Origin: Usnea hakonensis
Taxonomy: Eukaryota > Ascomycota > Lecanoromycetes > Lecanorales > Parmeliaceae
Reading direction: 5' to 3'
DNA length: 64,000 nt
Assembly (NCBI GenBank): GCA_013423325.1
Contig: BLJB01000119.1
Span: 124,001-188,000 of the forward strand
Of this stretch, positions 35,857 to 48,536 are shown piece after piece. The number at the start of each line of letters is the position of its first letter. Positions within the stretch are counted from its first letter, which is position 1. A model generated the notes under the pieces. The model did no database searches. It was not told the origin of the DNA and saw nothing but the letters and a program-made list of their open reading frames with translations. The translations under genes were made by a program, and so were the position numbers.

Positions 35857-37036
35857 GGAGAGATAGATAACAGTTGCGAGGACCGAGGGAGACCAAAGCG
35901 AGCAGCGCTCAGCTTGAAAAAGTTTTCCATACATCGTTATAGAGTCAGTTGGGTAGGATAAGATACAGCTTGGACAGATTTCTGTCGCTAATTTAGCGAT
36001 TTCGTATCTGTATTTGGCATGCTATCAATAAAGCCTTTTGCACCCTTGAATATCCAAGAGTATCTGCCACAGCGCCGAAACCGTCTCTTGACCGAAGAAT
36101 GATCCGAACTTCCAAACTTGGTCCCGAGAGTGTGGTCCTCGATGCGTACCAATTCATGCATGGAGAAATACCAAGGCAAGTAGACCTCGGACTTTGAGAC
36201 CACGCGATCTCATTCCATGCCTGATTAGTCCATTCAGAGTCTCTAGGCGGTCGAATGAATTCTTATATGTCATTACAGGGTTAGCATACCGACTCCGAGG
36301 TTATTTCTTTTTTGAAAGTGTGGGCACATGGAGGCTGTGAGAGTGTATGACAGCTCCGCCCATACATAAGCGCGTGAGTCAACTAAGATTTTCAAAGGTA
36401 GCGTATCTGTCTTCTTAAGGGCTGTCCTCCAGTCCGGGTCGAAAATGGCTATTTCGAAAAAGGTCCCAAGTTATAGGCCATCATCCATTTGAGTGCTGAT
36501 TCAATGTGGTGAATCCAGTTAGTCAATCCGGCCATTGCTACAAATTCCCTGGCTGAACGAAATATGACTGCGTACGCATAGCCTGCTGACATTGATCTAG
36601 CAACTTCATACGAAGTGTAATCACGCAGTACCTAATTCAAGGTCTTGAAGCTGGGAGAAATTAAATTCTCAGTCATGGATATAAATCGTCAGCTCGTGGT
36701 CTTCCTTGACACGTTCTTCCTTCGCGTACCTGATCACAGAATACGCCCATTCGTTGTAAAGCCAGATTCGCCATCTTTCGCTGCAGTGTGGTACATTAGC
36801 GAAGATGTACGCAGGTCTGTTATTGTTGAACGTGGTATCAGCGCATGTCCTTAGCTGTGAGTTGCCCCAGAGACTCTAGACTTCATGTCCCTTCCAACAG
36901 TTACGCCACTTTTGTATCCGCCTTATCTACGCGTTACATATAGAACCCTGTTGACATTAATTATGAAGCTCTGCCTTTCCACTACTCATCAAATAGTACC
37001 TCAGCTCCAGGCTGGTTCGCAAATACATCTCTCTCA
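35857..37036. other. Gene-free interval
   Basis: About 1.2 kb downstream of the MYND-like gene and upstream of the repeat-rich surface protein gene. No supported feature; presumed 3' untranslated sequence and promoter. Confidence 0.5.
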
Positions 37037-39675
37037 ATGACTCCGCCAATATGCTTTCGAGAAGACCCAGACCCGTGGTATTGCTCATGTTCATCTCTTT
37101 TCAATTCACTGGCAACACCAACTTTAACTTCCACTACTACCTATACGATTACGGAGAACAATGGAAAGTCGTTCGTAGAGACTTATCGCAGGACCGTCTC
37201 TGCTTTGGCTCATGGTTCAATGCCCCCTGAAGCCTGCTGCTTATCATGCAGCATTGTTGCAGATGACGTCCGTCTGCTTTACTGGCCTGTCGCGACTGGT
37301 GGCAATGGTACATACCCGATTACGGCAGCCGCGTCAGTTCAATATACCTTGCATTCTAACAACGTCGAGTTGTAAGTGCGCCGGCATTATCGAGTTATTT
37401 AAGGGGCTAGCTAATTCATGCAAGTATATCCCCTTCTATCTATGTAGCCTATCACAATCTACGTGCTACTAGAGAATGCTATTTCTTTTCGGAGATTATT
37501 ACTCAAGGACATCTTTACAACACTACGATTGCGTATTCGCCTGAGTCTGTGTCTATGAGACTCTGTCCAGGGCCTGAAGTCGCATTTGACGATGTCCCAG
37601 CGACGGCCATTCCCAAATTCTTTGACAGTATCAACATCACCGCATTGCAATACGGCACCTCATGTTACATGGGTAACTATTACCGGGATGGGGGCTTCTT
37701 CTCATCCTATCGGGACAGCATTCCCGAATCCGCTGTCTTCTCGCTTCCAAACGATCTTTCTCTGCTAGATCCTGCATGGGAAGGCTGCAGTCCCTTCACT
37801 TATGGCGCATTAGATCCTCCCAGTGCATTGAAAAAGCCTAACGCCCCCATTGGTCTCGTACCGGCGTCGGTCCTTGTCACTTCGCCAACTTCTACTGGGC
37901 AAGCCAGGCCGCAGGAGCCAATAGCCAGACCAATTCCAACATTGAACAAACCGCCGGTACAGACCCAGGTAGGAGGTCAACCACCGAATGTTGATCGGCC
38001 AGATAAAAACAGCGGATTCGCAGAACCAGCTGATGAAAAGGATCCGAATGACAGCCCACAAGCAACGCTAGTGATCCAACACTCTGCTCCTGATCCACCA
38101 GAGTCAGACCCTCCTATGGGCCCTAATCGTGCTGATCCGCCGAACGGTGATCCAAACGACCAAGCATCTGTGAAAGATCCGGCTACCAATGACCCCCAAG
38201 CCAACAATGAACCTCCCACTCCGGGCCCAGAAGCTATGAACGACCAGTCACCTTCAAAAGGTTCATTCAGTAGTGGCTCTGATGCTGACAAGGACCCTCA
38301 TGATGTGGCCGTGAAGCATGCGAAGGACCCTGCCAATACAGAGCTGAAGCCTGCGGAAGATCCAGCGTCTACACAGGACTCATACAACAACGATTCGCCC
38401 GCAAACAAGATTCCTAACGGTGAGGCTCAGGACCCCGAGAGTGACTCTGCAGACGACAATGAATCTCAAAACACAGACTCGCAACCTGCTGAATATACTC
38501 CGGCAGCGGCACCCTCCGTGACCACAATCGCTGGCCACAGCATCCAACTACCTGCACCTCAATCTTTTCGAAACGTAATTCTCGTTGATGGCCAGTCCAT
38601 CACAGCTGGACACGATCCGAGAACGATTTCAAGCACGAAGATTGCTCTCCAAACAAACGGTGACCTCATTCTGGGTGCTTCGACGTATCACATCCTTCTC
38701 CCCACGAATCCTCCGACTACGAGACCAGCACCCTTCGTCATCACAGCTGCGGGCCACAGCATCGAAATGGGCCCATCCCAGTCCAACGTAATAACGGTCG
38801 ATGGCCAACGTATCACCGCTGGTGCAGCTCCAACTATTATAGCCAACACATACATTGCCCTCCGCACCAACGGCGACCTCACCCTCGGCACGTCCATCAT
38901 CCACAACATCTTTCCCACTGCACCTGTGGTCTCTTTATCTCACTTCACGGTAGGAGGTCAAACCATCACTCTCTCCTCATCCCGTGTTCTCATCGCAGGT
39001 ACCACCCACGCTCCCGGAGAACCAGTCTTCACGGTCGACAACACTATCATCTCTCTTGGTCCCTCAGCCTTAGTCATAGGCTCAAGCACCATTCCTCTTA
39101 CTCCACCCAGCTCTTCAGTCCCAGAAATTATCACTACAGCCGCCGGCCATGTCCTTACTCTCCTTCCGACCGGCGTAGTCATCTCCGGCACCACCCTAAC
39201 AGCCAACGAACCCGCAGTCACCATCTCCTCAACGCTCTTCTCGTACGGTCCCAGTGACCTCATAGTCGGCACGTCCACAATTCCCCTCACTCTCCCTACC
39301 CTACCATCCACACCTTTCACAACCCTTGGCCAAACCTTCACAGCGCTCCCCTCCGGCGCCATTGCCGTCGCAGGCGTGACACTTACTCCGAACGCGCTTG
39401 CTCTCACTGTCTCCGGTACACCGATGTCTCTAGGCGAGAACGGGCTCATGATTGGGACGACTACGATACCGTTACCAGCTGCTGCCACAGCTTCCTTTAC
39501 AACGCAGGGCTTAGGTGGATTTATCCTTGCGGGAATCAATGGCGGTATAAATACGACGCAGGATAATACTCCGAGACATGCCGCAGTCTTCCTCGGAGGA
39601 GCGGATAGGGTCCTCTCTAGTAAAAGTATTTTGGCTGCTGCGACGGTGTATGTTTGGCTGCGCTGCTATAAGTGA
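37037..39675 (+). CDS. Repeat-rich, probably cell-surface or secreted protein
   Basis: Exons 37037..37371 and 37425..39675 (53-nt intron with AAG acceptor) give 861 aa. Residues ~30-230 hold many Cys and aromatic residues (EACCLSC, RECYFFSEI, CYMGNYY). Residues ~250-460 are Pro/Asp/Asn-rich and disordered. From ~475 come about six degenerate repeats of 50-65 residues on the pattern AGHSIxL, VDGQxITAG, IALxTNGDLxLG, later AGHVLTLLPTGVVISGTTL with GTSTIPLT. Such repeats occur in large fungal wall-associated proteins as I recall. The last ~20 residues (SILAAATVYVWLRCYK) are weakly hydrophobic, not a clear GPI signal. This frame has no signal peptide, but the overlapping frame from the ATG at 37051 does, so the N-terminus is uncertain. 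Confidence 0.72.
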
Positions 39676-40559
39676 AGGGATGTACTGCCGTCTAAGGTAG
39701 GTAGATAAATTAGTAGGTGGTATTTGGCGTAGAGAGCGAGAAGCGCAATACCGCGCGCCATTTTTGGGCCTCTGGCCGAGTGAAGAACATATCTAACATG
39801 CAATATCAGATAATCTTACGTTTATCTATCAATGCTGAGCATCCAGTCTCTCTTCGGTATTGAATATGTTATTCTAAACCGGGGACAATCTGTATTGGGA
39901 GAAAAGAAATGACGACAGGCTTCAATAATCTGCTATGCATATATACAGAGTATCTCTTTTGAAAGGGTACAGATACGATGCATATAATGATGAAGACCTC
40001 TTTCCAAACCGCATATCGGCCTAGCTGCGCCCCTGATTAATAGCATAAATGACAACACATCATTACTGTTTTCCGTCTCTCGTTATGCGTAAGCCTCGTT
40101 ATATCATTTACTACTCATTGTTATTCTTCATTCGCAAAATGAATCTCGCGATAGAAAATGCTTTCCAGATCTATGTCGCTGATGGAAGATGATCCGAACA
40201 ATGGGGATGCAATGCTATGTTGGCATGTAGACTCTGCGTTGGATTTCAAATCCGAACGGGCGCGGATTGGTCAGTCATATCAGATTGCTGAAGCGCCATA
40301 GTTCTAGAACCCTGGTTCGTGCGCAGGAGATAGGCTGCGTGTCCTCGTGCGCATCTTCTAACAACGTATTAATCATGTGAAGATTGTCGAAACATCCAGA
40401 GCTGACATCGCAGTAGAGAGTATCCTGCAGGTCGAGTGGCTTGGCTAGGAGCGTCTTGAGGATACAGTCAACGCCACATGATAGTAATTTGGATATCAAT
40501 GTTGTTGCTCATATTGTACGCTTAACTTTAGCAGATCTGATGATACTCGTAGCCTTGGT
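39676..40559. other. Intergenic, convergent 3' ends
   Basis: About 0.9 kb between the 3' ends of the surface-protein gene and the kinase-vWA gene. A 74-residue minus-strand open frame at 40275-40499 is unrecognised and was not called. Confidence 0.5.
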
Positions 40560-43500
40560 TCAATCTGGATCGTCGTCGTACCACGAGTTGATTGCACCAA
40601 GAAGCTGCTTCCAGACATTACCATTCCAAAATGTCGTATCTACAATGTCCCTATTCGCAACAACAACAAATCATCAATATGTAATTCTAAATGTATGCAT
40701 GGCAATGGTGGCTACTTACATATCTATGTCCTTTAAACCTAGGCCGTGGTCGAGATAATTGAGGCGGGCAATGCCTTGCGCATCTTCGCCAAATCGGATG
40801 AATTGTATGCCGACGTATTCCTTGGGAATGTGATTCGCTCTCATGCTATCAACTAGACTTGTGATGACTGGTCCTACCTCGTTGGGCTGGTACTTTCCAT
40901 CGGTAAGGACATAGAAGCTGAGGGGTTTCTGTGCCTGCGAAGGACCGCTCCTCTTGTACCAAGATTTTGAAGGAGGGGTTTGAGTACCGAATCTACTCTT
41001 GTGCTCCTGAACGATGTGGCTTAGGCGACTTCGCATATCAGATATACCCTGGAAGGCTACTTGGCTTACGGCTGCCACGAGTTTCGAGGATCTTCCGGAA
41101 TTGACCTTTTGTATTGATTGGGTGAAGAAAACGTCAAGGCCAGTGTCGTCTGAGTGCTTCAGCATATAGAATAGCAATTGAACAAGCGTTAAGACATCTT
41201 TACGGTGTCCTAACATTGACTTTGTATTGTCGATTAGAATGATCTGGTGAAATCATTATTACTTCACTCTTGGAATGTAGCTTGGAAAGATGATGACCTA
41301 CATGGTCCCGTTCGTCCAGGTAGGTCAAATTCTCCCGGCCTGGCAGTGAACATTGGAGACCTTTTTTCCTATTCTGCTTCCATTCTAGTCCTTCTGTGAG
41401 AGATAAATATGGACGTTCAAGTGCGTCTTCTCGTCGCTGATACTTGGAGCTTGGCGAACTTTTATGTTCCACATTCATAGATGATTGCGAATCATGATGG
41501 TTTGAGGAAGACGAAGGTGTCGGCGTAGGTAGCTTGGGGTCCGAGGTAGGCGAAGGGGGCTTGCTGATAGGATTGGGAAAGGATTCACTGCTATAGCGAC
41601 CGGGATAACTCGAATTGTTCTTTTCTGTCTTGCTTCTGCGTAGGGAAGCCTTATCCGGTGCTATACTCCCTGGCCTGCTGGTTTCACCCATCGTTTCTCG
41701 ATGCAGACGCCGATGTTCACGCGAATCTAGGTCTTGTGTATTGAGCGAAAGTGCATTGAATCTATCGATGTACGATGATTGATATGAAATAGCAGGGCTT
41801 GGCGGATCAGGCAGATTATGCAAACCCATTGAATCGGATTGAAACGGTCCGTATTCATTGTCGTGCTGATGATTCTGGCGATTATCATATCTTTCTCTGG
41901 AGTCATACCGGCGATTTGCTAATGTGTGTTGCAGGTTTGGCGAACGCGATGCGTCACTACTCATCGACATTAGTCTAACTGACGAGGACGTGCCAACACG
42001 CGTGCCAATGGGCTTGTGTGAACTTGCTGCAGAGCCGCTGACATAGCCAGGGGGAACGCTGGGAGGAGTCATCGGTCGTCCCTCTGGATCGTTGATACTC
42101 TTGGCCTCTTCATCTTTTCTGGAAGGAGCATTCGTCGCGGGCACACGGTGTTTTTCTCGTATTTTGGTAATGATGCTTTTGGACCTGTGGTAGACTTGTT
42201 GTGCTGTAGATCGTGGTTCGTCTTCAGTCAGAAGCATATTATCATTTAAAAAGCGTAGAATCTCGACTATGACGTGGTCGATGCTTCTAGGCCTCCTGAT
42301 GATCTGCTCGTGTATGCCTTGAACTGTTGTTAACACATCGTGCCCATCGTGAAATAGATGCTCTCCATCAACACCGAGTGTTTGTTTTACTTCTTCTTGT
42401 CGTCGGTTCCGATACTCAAGCACCCGATTCCAACCATAACGCGACCATACTGCTGCCTCACTGAAGACGCACCCTAAGGACCATACATCGACATCTGGCC
42501 TGACTTGCACATGAAGCGAATCTGTTGTATCGTCGAGTCGATAGGTCTCCGGCGCACCTACGCAATCAATGAGCCTTGAGCTTTGCTCGGTAAAGATAGC
42601 CAATAACCTCACCGTATGCGCGAGTTCCAAAAGCGTCTAAATCCGAATCTCCACTCTGCAGCAATCGACTGTCTTTGAAGTGGCAACGACTCAGGTCGGC
42701 GAGTTTGAAGTAAACGTCATGGTTCGATACTCCACTTCCGCTGAAGACAAGTATGTTTGCAGGTTTGATGTCTTGATGCCATCTATGTTGATTATATTCA
42801 GTCTGCAGGCCATGAAACGACGTGGATATGACATACCCAAGGAGACGAGCGCCGGGGGACGTAGTGCCTGGAGTTCCGTGAATGTGGGCAAGGCCATGTG
42901 AGATTCTGGAAAGTCTATCCCAAGTTTCTAACATGCTTTCGCTAGTAGATGGCTCAGGCGTCGTCTTCATGAATTCTTCAAAGTTCCCTCGATCTGCATA
43001 TTCGAGAATAATATTGTAGGTGTCCTCATCAACAAAGCTTCCGTAGTACGCGATGACGAACGCAATGGGTTTATTGTCATATCTGAGGTTCATGAATGCA
43101 TCGTGTTCGGCCTTGTGCTGTTCTTTGGCATCCGGGCCCCGGTATGTTTTGAGGACAAATGTATTCCTGAGGTCAGGAGGACGCTCCTAGAGCAAGGTCA
43201 GTGGTTTGAGGAAAATACATCGATCGACTCTAACTATACAGGCATCTTCCAGCGCTGTGGCACTAATTTGTTGTATTCTTCATCGACGACGATTTTGTAG
43301 ATGATACCATTTCCACCGTGGCCAATCTCTTCCTTGTATATTATTGGGAGTATCTCTTCCTTGTGAAGATGCAGGTTCATATTATACTCGAGATCCGCCG
43401 CACAAAATTGCCATTGCTGATTGTGGAAACGCCGGAAGAATTCGGGGTCTGAAGAGAAAGGGAAGTCTTGTGGAGGAGTGCGATAGGGTAGGCGGTGATC

Positions 43501-43821
43501 TTGTAGACTTCGGTACTGGACAAAGTGCTTGATCATCGGACCTTGCCCAATAACTAAGAGAATGGCCAATGGTCGAAGGTAGTGCTCTCGAACGACGTCT
43601 GCATCGATCCCCCTGCTTGCTTCCCTCCCGAATAGCGAAGTCAGGAGATCTTCCACTCGGCGACCGGCTGCAAGGTACTCTTTGACAGCAGAAGGGGGTA
43701 TGAAACCGCATTGAGTGGCATGGCTTGAGCCTCCAACGCCCGATCGCCGCGTTGTCGAGGATGAGATCCATCTGTGGAAAGCCTGAATCTCGTCATCTTG
43801 ATCAGGTTGGGTCTCGCGCAT
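40560..43821 (-). CDS. Protein kinase fused to a von Willebrand factor A domain
   Basis: Exons complement(43240..43821, 42613..43186, 41302..42557, 40720..41243, 40560..40650) give 1008 aa; introns of 53, 55, 58 and 69 nt restore frame. Residues 1-160 hold the helical region that precedes such fungal kinases (FIPPSAVKEYL, YLRPLAILLVIG). The kinase domain spans ~165-430: GHGGNGIIYKIV, FVLKTY, HQDIKPANIL, a LADLSR segment where DFG is expected, APETY and VDVWSLGCV. Residues ~430-790 are Ser/Pro/Arg-rich. The C-terminal ~200 residues form a vWA domain: IILIDNTKSM (a DxTxS metal site), FYVLTDGKY and DIVDTTFWNG. Catalytic Lys and HxD Asp are present; DLS for DFG leaves activity uncertain. The vWA domain suggests metal-dependent protein contacts. 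It is divergent from the small module gene at 44495. Confidence 0.87.
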
Positions 43822-44494
43822 TGTCTGGCGCAAGGGATGTGGCTAGGAGCATAGCATTGGAGGGGCAAGGAGCGACGGGGGAAAATTCAAGGTACAAATG
43901 AAGCACGGGTTTGTCGTTGCCCACGCGCATCCATCGATGATGGTGAACGATGGCTGAAGAGGGGAAAAAAATTCTTCAGCTTTCTTCAGCCTGATCTATC
44001 ATCCGAGGATCCATGGTGCTGGTGGTGCGCAGCTGGACCCTCGGCCGAGGGGCATCAGAGGGTGTGGCTGGAGAAGGCGTCAGTGACCCTAGCGCTACCT
44101 TAGTGTGTGCTACTTAACAGCGGACACGGGACACCATTGGATCAATATACAGGTGCTAAGCTATAGAAGGCTAACTGCGATTCTGAAAGAGAACCGAAGC
44201 GCGTGATGCACAGGCTATTATTGATGCAGACGAGGCTTTCTGATTCTAGGCCGCCGTGGCCCCCACACTGACAGCGGTCTCCAAGCCAAGTGCGGCTCAA
44301 AGAGATCGGGGGCCTTGCGATAAAAGCACTCGTCCGCAGTGCAGGCAACTTTTTTTCCCATCCCTCTATCCATTGTTATTTGCTTGCTCACACTTTCAAA
44401 GCCTTACCCAGTCCACCTTTGTATCACTGTGAACGTAAGACACGTGCCTCAGCTCCACTTTCTCCAACAATCCCAACCTCTACAAGTGATCAGA
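43822..44494. promoter_or_regulatory. Divergent promoter region, kinase-vWA / small module gene A
   Basis: 673 bp between divergent start codons. No coding signal. CTCCACTTTCTCC-type pyrimidine stretches precede the plus-strand gene. Confidence 0.45.
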
Positions 44495-44844
44495 ATGCCC
44501 GAAAAACTTCCAGCCAATGCTCCTTGGAAGTACGACTATGTTCCTCAGTATAATTTGGACGAGCGCATTGTCAACGATTATTTGAAAAGCATTTGGGGCA
44601 ATTATAAGTATTTCATCGAGGTAAGTCGTCTACGCGACAAGAACGCTATTCAGGATGCACAAGCGATTGACTCATCACAGCGTTCAGGCGACGAATTCCG
44701 ATTCTGGGTACCCCGCAAGCTTCATAAGGTAAGACATGTGCTCATGACTAATGCTCTACTCACCGATGGCGCGAGACTGATTCGTACAATAATGCGCAGC
44801 ATGAGCAAGACGAGCTTTTCAAGCGCCGCACATCCACGAATTAG
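44495..44844 (+). CDS. Small 72-aa protein, stand-alone kinase-associated module (gene A)
   Basis: Exons 44495..44620, 44681..44728 and 44800..44844, with introns of 60 and 71 nt that are both phase 0, give 72 aa. The sequence opens with Lys/Pro residues, then YVPQYNLDERIVNDYLKSIW, and exon 2 (exactly 16 codons) reads GDEFRFWVPRKLHK. I recall a VPRKL-type module of this kind at the N-terminus of some fungal kinases, but cannot name a family. Gene B at 54684 has a matching sequence and an exon 2 of the same length and phase, which supports both models. It lies between the kinase-vWA gene and a CorA-like gene in the same direction as the latter. No signal peptide or membrane segment. Alternatively it could be a 5' exon set of the next gene, but no in-frame join was found. 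Confidence 0.6.
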
Positions 44845-45182
44845 CCTGATCTACCATCCGGCGCGGTGGAGCCATGTGGCAGGCTGGTTTTCTGTTTATA
44901 GAGGCTGTGCTCAGAATTGTTCATCTCGTGTTTGTGGCGCAAGTGGAAATTGGATCTGTCTGACCTGCTGAGGGCCAAAAGGTGCACAGCCACGACGGAC
45001 TTGTGCAGGTTAGGGCGGTACGCTAGAGACTGCGGGGCCTTCATAGCCCCAGACAGGGGCTTGGAAGTCAAGGCTTCTCCGAAGAGGATTTGCACTGAAT
45101 CTATATAACGTCTACATAATCATATGAGAACACATCAACCATCTACTCATAGAAGGATGTTTTTGCTTTAGTCTTCACCAAT
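44845..45182. other. Short spacer between module gene A and the CorA-like gene
   Basis: 338 bp with stops in all plus frames; presumed terminator and promoter. No feature supported. Confidence 0.45.
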
Positions 45183-47321
45183 ATGCAGGAATTAACAGCG
45201 TTGTACAACGACGCCACGGCCTTTCCCAAAAATTTCAAACAGCAAAGCTCATCTTCCCACAATCTCAACCTCTACGAACATTTAAATTCGCATGCTACGA
45301 GACTCTTCTCCAGTGAAGCCGAATCTGCTCTAGATTTCCTGGAACTGAGTAGTAGAGGCAGGGGTACGGATCCTCTTCTGCTCTCCAGCGGTCTCGCATC
45401 GACGACTCTGACATGTATTTCAGATTTCTGGCCAAAGTGTATAAAAACCGAAGCCCGACTACGTACACATCTAGGGCTGACCGCTACCTCAAAAAGTCCT
45501 GATCCGCGATGTAGATATCTGTAAGTCATTTGAACTCTACTGACGTTTTTAAACGCTGATGGCTCCCTAGATTCGTCCATGCCATCCGTGGCAGCTCTCG
45601 CGAGAAGTTACAGACAACTCGCGATATGCTCATGCTGTGCCTTACTTACTTTCATGTCATGCCGGAATTCATTGACTTTTTACTTGCATTTGGCTATCAG
45701 CACCACGCTCAACCTTACTTTGGTGGCTTCCGCCAGCGCACCTCTCTATCTAATTCGAGTCGGACCTTTGAGATCCCTGAACTGGCTTGGTCAGGCAGTG
45801 AGTTACAGCTGTGTTACAACCTCAATTCAGTAGAGCGATCGGGCTCAGATCCGAAGAGCTGGTCAATCCGACCTTGCGCTGTACACCACACCTTTGACGT
45901 GAAGAATGTTCGATCAAATTGGGTTGTCATCAAAGGTAACGAGTTGTTCAAAGACCGCATTGAACAAGCAACATGCGGCCGCGGACGGGATGATGTATCG
46001 TCATTTGAAACACATGACAGAGCTTTCGCTGCATCGCTCGCTATGCATCTGGTTTTTTGTGAATGGGCGGTCGAGCAATGGCGCTGGTACATTAACAGCC
46101 TCGAGGATCAATCTCATGCTACATCACGACAAGCACTTACAGCGCCCGTCACTCTTCCGTCAAGTCCTATGACAACCAAGGACGAGTTCCAAATGCCCCC
46201 TCGCTCTGACACTCAAAGGACCAATGGATCGATTGTTGCCAGGATATCCCGAACAGGAACAATGTTGACAGAGAAGTTCTCGATGACGAATCCAACGCAA
46301 AATCCTCCGGTCCTGCGCACTTTCACCGATCCTGATAGCGGACTGAGCCAGCCGTTACCTCCACATATTACAATGAAAGAGTCTCCCAGTTCTACGCCGG
46401 AGCCATCGCAACCAACTTTTGAGAACGCAGAGGAGCAGGACTTCTCTTTCGCGAAAATGCAGAAAATACAGCACATCGAAGAAAAGGCTCACGAGGCGTC
46501 ATTGATACTCAAGCTAAACGTCAGCGTCATAGGCCAATTACGGCAATACTACGATGCCATTGTCAAGTCCAAACATTTTCCCCAACAAATTGTCCATTTG
46601 TGTCAAGACGATCTCGACCAGTTTCGTCTTCACATCAATAGAGTACTCGATGATCTGCAAATACATCTATTGAGACTAGAGACGCTTTTACGTCTCCTTG
46701 CAGATCGCAAAACCTTGGTATCTCAAGTCGTCCAGTCAGTCCAGAAAGCCAGGCTAAACCATGACCAGCTTCACAGTATCCTCGAATATCACAATACCGA
46801 GATCAACAAGCTTTCGACCAAGAATATGATGTCAATGACTGAAGACATGAACGACATTGCGCGCAAGACGAAGATTGAGACCGTTTCAATGAAAGTCATC
46901 ACTGTAGTGACCCTGTTCTTCTTGCCAGGAACCTTCATATCGGTATGCGAATTCCGTGTTCTTTCTCTCTTCCTTTCTTTCTATATACACATCTCATTCG
47001 GGCCAAAACGCTCAATGATCGAAACGAATCAGCGCACAGACTCCCCCCCCTCCCCCCCACAAAGATCTCCCAAGCTGACAACTCCTCCCTACTTGCGAAC
47101 AGACCCTCATGAGCACCGCCATCTTTGAACCAGCCAACGACCTCAAGCATCCCGGTCCAGACCCCTACGCGCATCTCTCCCCACTTCAGCTGTACCTGGT
47201 GGCCAGCCTTCCGCTTACGTTCATAACGATACTAGTCTGGGCAGGTCTTCACTGGCTGGAGAAGCATAGGGAGAAGCTCAAAGCGCAGGCTCACCGGCTG
47301 GAGTCATTGCTGACAGTTTGA
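45183..47321 (+). CDS. CorA-like membrane protein lacking the GMN motif (1)
   Basis: Exons 45183..45520, 45571..46942 and 47103..47321 (introns 50 and 160 nt) give 642 aa. The N-terminal part follows the fungal CorA-like pattern: LTALYNDATAFPKNF, LYEHLNSHATRLF, DPRCRYLFVHAIRGSSREKL, then PEFIDFLLAFGYQHHAQ. A long helical region (~350-550; HINRVLDDLQIHLLRLETLL) precedes two transmembrane helices, VITVVTLFFLPGTFIS (~555) and LQLYLVASLPLTFITILVW (~600). Classical CorA Mg channels have GMN just after the first helix. Here the site reads STLMSTAIF, so selective Mg transport is doubtful. Probably a plasma- or organelle-membrane protein of unknown role, next to module gene A and a kinase. Confidence 0.85.
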
Positions 47322-48536
47322 AGGAGACCGCAGACAAGGCAGATTTTCTTGAAGAGCCTGAACTAGGACGGCAGGATTTACGGATGAGCAGAGAGAACAT
47401 ACATCTCTTTTGAGGGAGATATATAACAGAAAGCTCCTAGGACGAGCAAGTGAACAAGCAAGAACTTTGAAAGGAGGATACATGCAAGACTTTTTGGAAA
47501 ATCTGGAGGATTTCAAATCAGGTAGAAGGATATAAAGGATCCAGATAGAATGCGCAGATCCCGCATTGGCCAAATATAATGATGATTCTGCAACAGGTCG
47601 ACTTGCTTGACAGGATACCATCAAAGCATTACATAAGTGATGTAGAACACGAACCATGCATAATAGTACAATCCTAAGGATCCTGCAAAGTAATCCTTCG
47701 CTCCCCTTTCAGTGTATTCATCCATCCACTACCACCAAAGCCAACACCACACCCAATCCTTAGCCAACTTTACAAACCTTCAAGTCAATAGTACCATAAC
47801 CCTCCCCGTCCGAGCGAACCCTTAGCTATAATGCTATTAGGACCCTCTTCTTCTTTTCAAGTCTCCTTTCGATTTACGAGAGGGATCGAACCCATTTTTT
47901 GCCCTTGTACAAGCCACGAGGAAACGAGCACAAAGTATGACACTATGGACATAATCCGATGTCCTGTATTGAAGTGCAGAATTGATTACTAAATGCTACC
48001 ATCCATATCCGAAGTTCAGAGGGCCAAAAAGCAGCAACGAAATATGTAGACTGAAATCTAGAAAAGAGGGGTGTAGATGTTTAAGACGGCCGTGAGCAAT
48101 TTAAATTTTACCTCCAACCCACATTTCTCATACGAAGGCGTGGCATGTTGCAGTGTGCGCTCCCAAGACCTTCCGATTGCACACCCTCAAAGATCACGAT
48201 GCAACAAAAGATATATGTCAAAGAGGAAGTCTGCAATTCCGGGAGTAGGCCCCGAATTTTGTTGAGACGGCCCGAACGTCGTGCGGTAAGAATGGAATGC
48301 TATTGATTTCCTTTCCCGTTTTGAGAAAAAAAATAAAAAATCTGGATGGTGGACAGTGTAAGGCTCAGCCTTGAGCGGTTGCTAATGTTGCTATGTACCT
48401 CAAATTTTGTGTGTATTTTTTTCAGCAATCATTATGGACACTGCGCTATTGAAGTTGGCTCTGAGCGCTTGCATAAATCAAAGATTTCTATTGGCTTGGA
48501 AGCCTTAATGCTTACAAAGAAGTGTTGGAGTGGTAA
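47322..48536. other. Gene-free interval, convergent 3' ends
   Basis: About 1.2 kb between the 3' ends of the CorA-like gene and the kinase-TPR gene. A tRNA T-loop-like GGTTCGATCCC on the minus strand at ~47884-47894 was examined and rejected. No other signal. Confidence 0.5.

Noticed and set aside
44339..44494. Longer N-terminus for module gene A
   Set aside because: The frame is open but starts from a weak context and gives hydrophobic and Pro-rich residues unlike module gene B.
45360..45520. Extra intron in exon 1 of the first CorA-like gene
   Set aside because: An alternative frame looks partly protein-like, but no splice pair keeps the conserved DPRCRYLFVHA block in frame.
47880..47960. 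Possible tRNA on the minus strand from a GGTTCGATCCC T-loop match
   Set aside because: The T-stem pairs poorly beyond three bases, and no A-box, anticodon arm or acceptor stem could be drawn upstream.
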